Positions 5,024 to 5,433 of a stretch of DNA of 5,433 nucleotides are shown here, piece after piece. Numbering within the stretch: position 1 is the stretch's first letter; every line of letters starts with the position of its first letter. The position numbers were made by a program, and so were the translations under genes. The stretch comes from an uncultured Gammaproteobacteria bacterium (GTDB taxonomy: Bacteria; Pseudomonadota; Gammaproteobacteria; SZUA-140): positions 1 to 5,433 of the forward strand of contig CALZMY010000280.1 in the NCBI GenBank assembly GCA_945788675.1, written 5' to 3'. The notes below the pieces were generated by a model, which made no database searches, was not told the DNA's origin, and saw only the letters and a list, made by a program, of their open reading frames with translations.

Positions 5024-5049
5024 TGTCGTTGACTTAGCCTGCAACGACA
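5024..5049 (-). terminator. Hairpin downstream of the outer-membrane gene, possible terminator
   Basis: TGTCGTTG at 5024-5031 is the exact reverse complement of CAACGACA at 5042-5049, with a 10-base loop. It begins about 21 bases past the stop of the minus-strand outer-membrane gene, a usual place for a 3' hairpin. There is no T-run on the minus-strand side, so it may only stabilise the 3' end or work with Rho. Confidence 0.35.
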
Positions 5050-5070
5050 GCTTATGGCAAAACCTGCCAT

Positions 5071-5433
5071 TCAGAAATACCGCGTCACCAGAAACTCAAG
5101 ATAATCATCACTACGCAGAGAATAGAGCTGCGTCTGTGGTGTGGTATTGGAAAAGAATCGTGCTTCGATGCTGACACTCATTGAATCACCGATGCGTCGC
5201 GAGCCTTCAAGCGAGATAAAACGTTCATGTTGGTCAAGATCACTTGCGACCAGTGCCAGCAGGGTGGTGTCTTGCACATCATTAAAAGTGAGGCGGTTGC
5301 CAATGGCGATGTCGTTATTAGCGAGCGGTGCCTGGCTGCCTTCGCGGCTATCGTATTGATACTCCATCACCAGCCCGATATCGATGGCGGATTCAAACAG
5401 GCCATACCAGGTGTATTCAAAACCACCGACCGC
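5071..5433 (-). CDS. Outer-membrane beta-barrel protein, C-terminal part
   Basis: The gene enters from the right edge on the minus strand; 120 residues are visible before TGA (complement of 5071-5073). The in-frame ATG near 5370 is internal, because the frame stays open to the edge with matching sequence (AVGGFEYTWYGLFESAIDIG). The product shows alternating polar and hydrophobic beta-strands: FEYTWYG, DIGLVMEYQYD, IAIGNRLTF, TLLALVASDLD, RFISLEGSRRIG, MSVSIEARFFS, DYLEFLVTRYF. The final strand ends in aromatic-x-Phe at the C-terminus, the signature read by the BAM insertion machinery. Asp/Asn-rich turns between strands also fit a barrel. It is probably a porin-like or uncharacterised outer-membrane protein; the N-terminal part needed to name it is missing. 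Confidence is good for a barrel, low for any specific function. Confidence 0.8.
   Translation of the reverse strand, partial: AVGGFEYTWYGLFESAIDIGLVMEYQYDSREGSQAPLANNDIAIGNRLTFNDVQDTTLLALVASDLDQHERFISLEGSRRIGDSMSVSIEARFFSNTTPQTQLYSLRSDDYLEFLVTRYF

Larger units (their letters stand above)
4795..5070. other. Spacer with REP-like palindrome and several hairpins
   Basis: These 276 bases lie between the converging toxin and outer-membrane genes and hold no gene I can support. They contain four separate inverted repeats: CTAATA/TATTAG (4864-4876), TCAAGTG/CACTTGA (4902-4922), the CCCGGG element (4961-4989) and TGTCGTTG/CAACGACA (5024-5049). None has a clear T-run in either direction. Confidence 0.6.

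Noticed and set aside
1..5433. CRISPR array, tRNA or rRNA gene, or intact insertion sequence
   Set aside because: No regularly spaced direct repeats, no cloverleaf or rRNA-like conserved segments, and no transposase with terminal inverted repeats were seen on reading the window.

Overview
The window reads as chromosomal DNA of a Gram-negative proteobacterium, most likely a gammaproteobacterium. It opens with the end of a Kdo transferase gene (waaA, lipid A/LPS core synthesis) and closes with the end of an outer-membrane beta-barrel gene. The genus cannot be fixed from the sequence alone. Base composition is moderate (by eye near 45-50% GC), and coding density falls in several spacers that hold palindromes and apparent repeat remnants.

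Layout. (1) 1-509, +: C-terminal 168 residues of WaaA. (2) 510-1056: a 547-base spacer with no convincing intact gene. It holds a hairpin-bearing, repeat-like stretch around 600-740 and a possible 50-codon gene remnant at 799-951. (3) 1057-1812, +: a small secreted PstS-like periplasmic binding protein. (4) 1919-3613, +: a complete transmembrane methyl-accepting chemotaxis protein (MCP). The two are 106 bases apart and read the same way. (5) 3614-3790: short spacer. (6) 3791-4021, -: small hypothetical protein, 76 aa. (7) 4022-4157: divergent intergenic region with a good sigma70-type promoter embedded in three palindromes. (8) 4158-4391 and 4378-4794, +: a VapBC/FitAB-type toxin-antitoxin pair overlapping by 14 bases. 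(9) 4795-5070: spacer with a CCCGGG-type REP-like palindrome and further hairpins. (10) 5071 to the window end, -: C-terminal 120 residues of an outer-membrane beta-barrel protein.

How the genes may work together. The most interesting unit is the binding-protein/MCP pair. No PstC, PstA or PstB transporter gene accompanies the binding protein in the window; its neighbour is instead a chemoreceptor with a modest periplasmic domain of about 175 residues. This suggests, but does not prove, that the binding protein presents a ligand to the receptor, as PstS does for the CtpL receptor of Pseudomonas aeruginosa. The binding protein seems to have serines where E. coli PstS has its ligand-contacting Asp, so phosphate may not be the ligand. 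The toxin-antitoxin pair is an independent module, probably autoregulated through the palindromes over its promoter. Together with the repeat-like spacers it suggests that the DNA between waaA and the outer-membrane gene is an accessory or variable segment.
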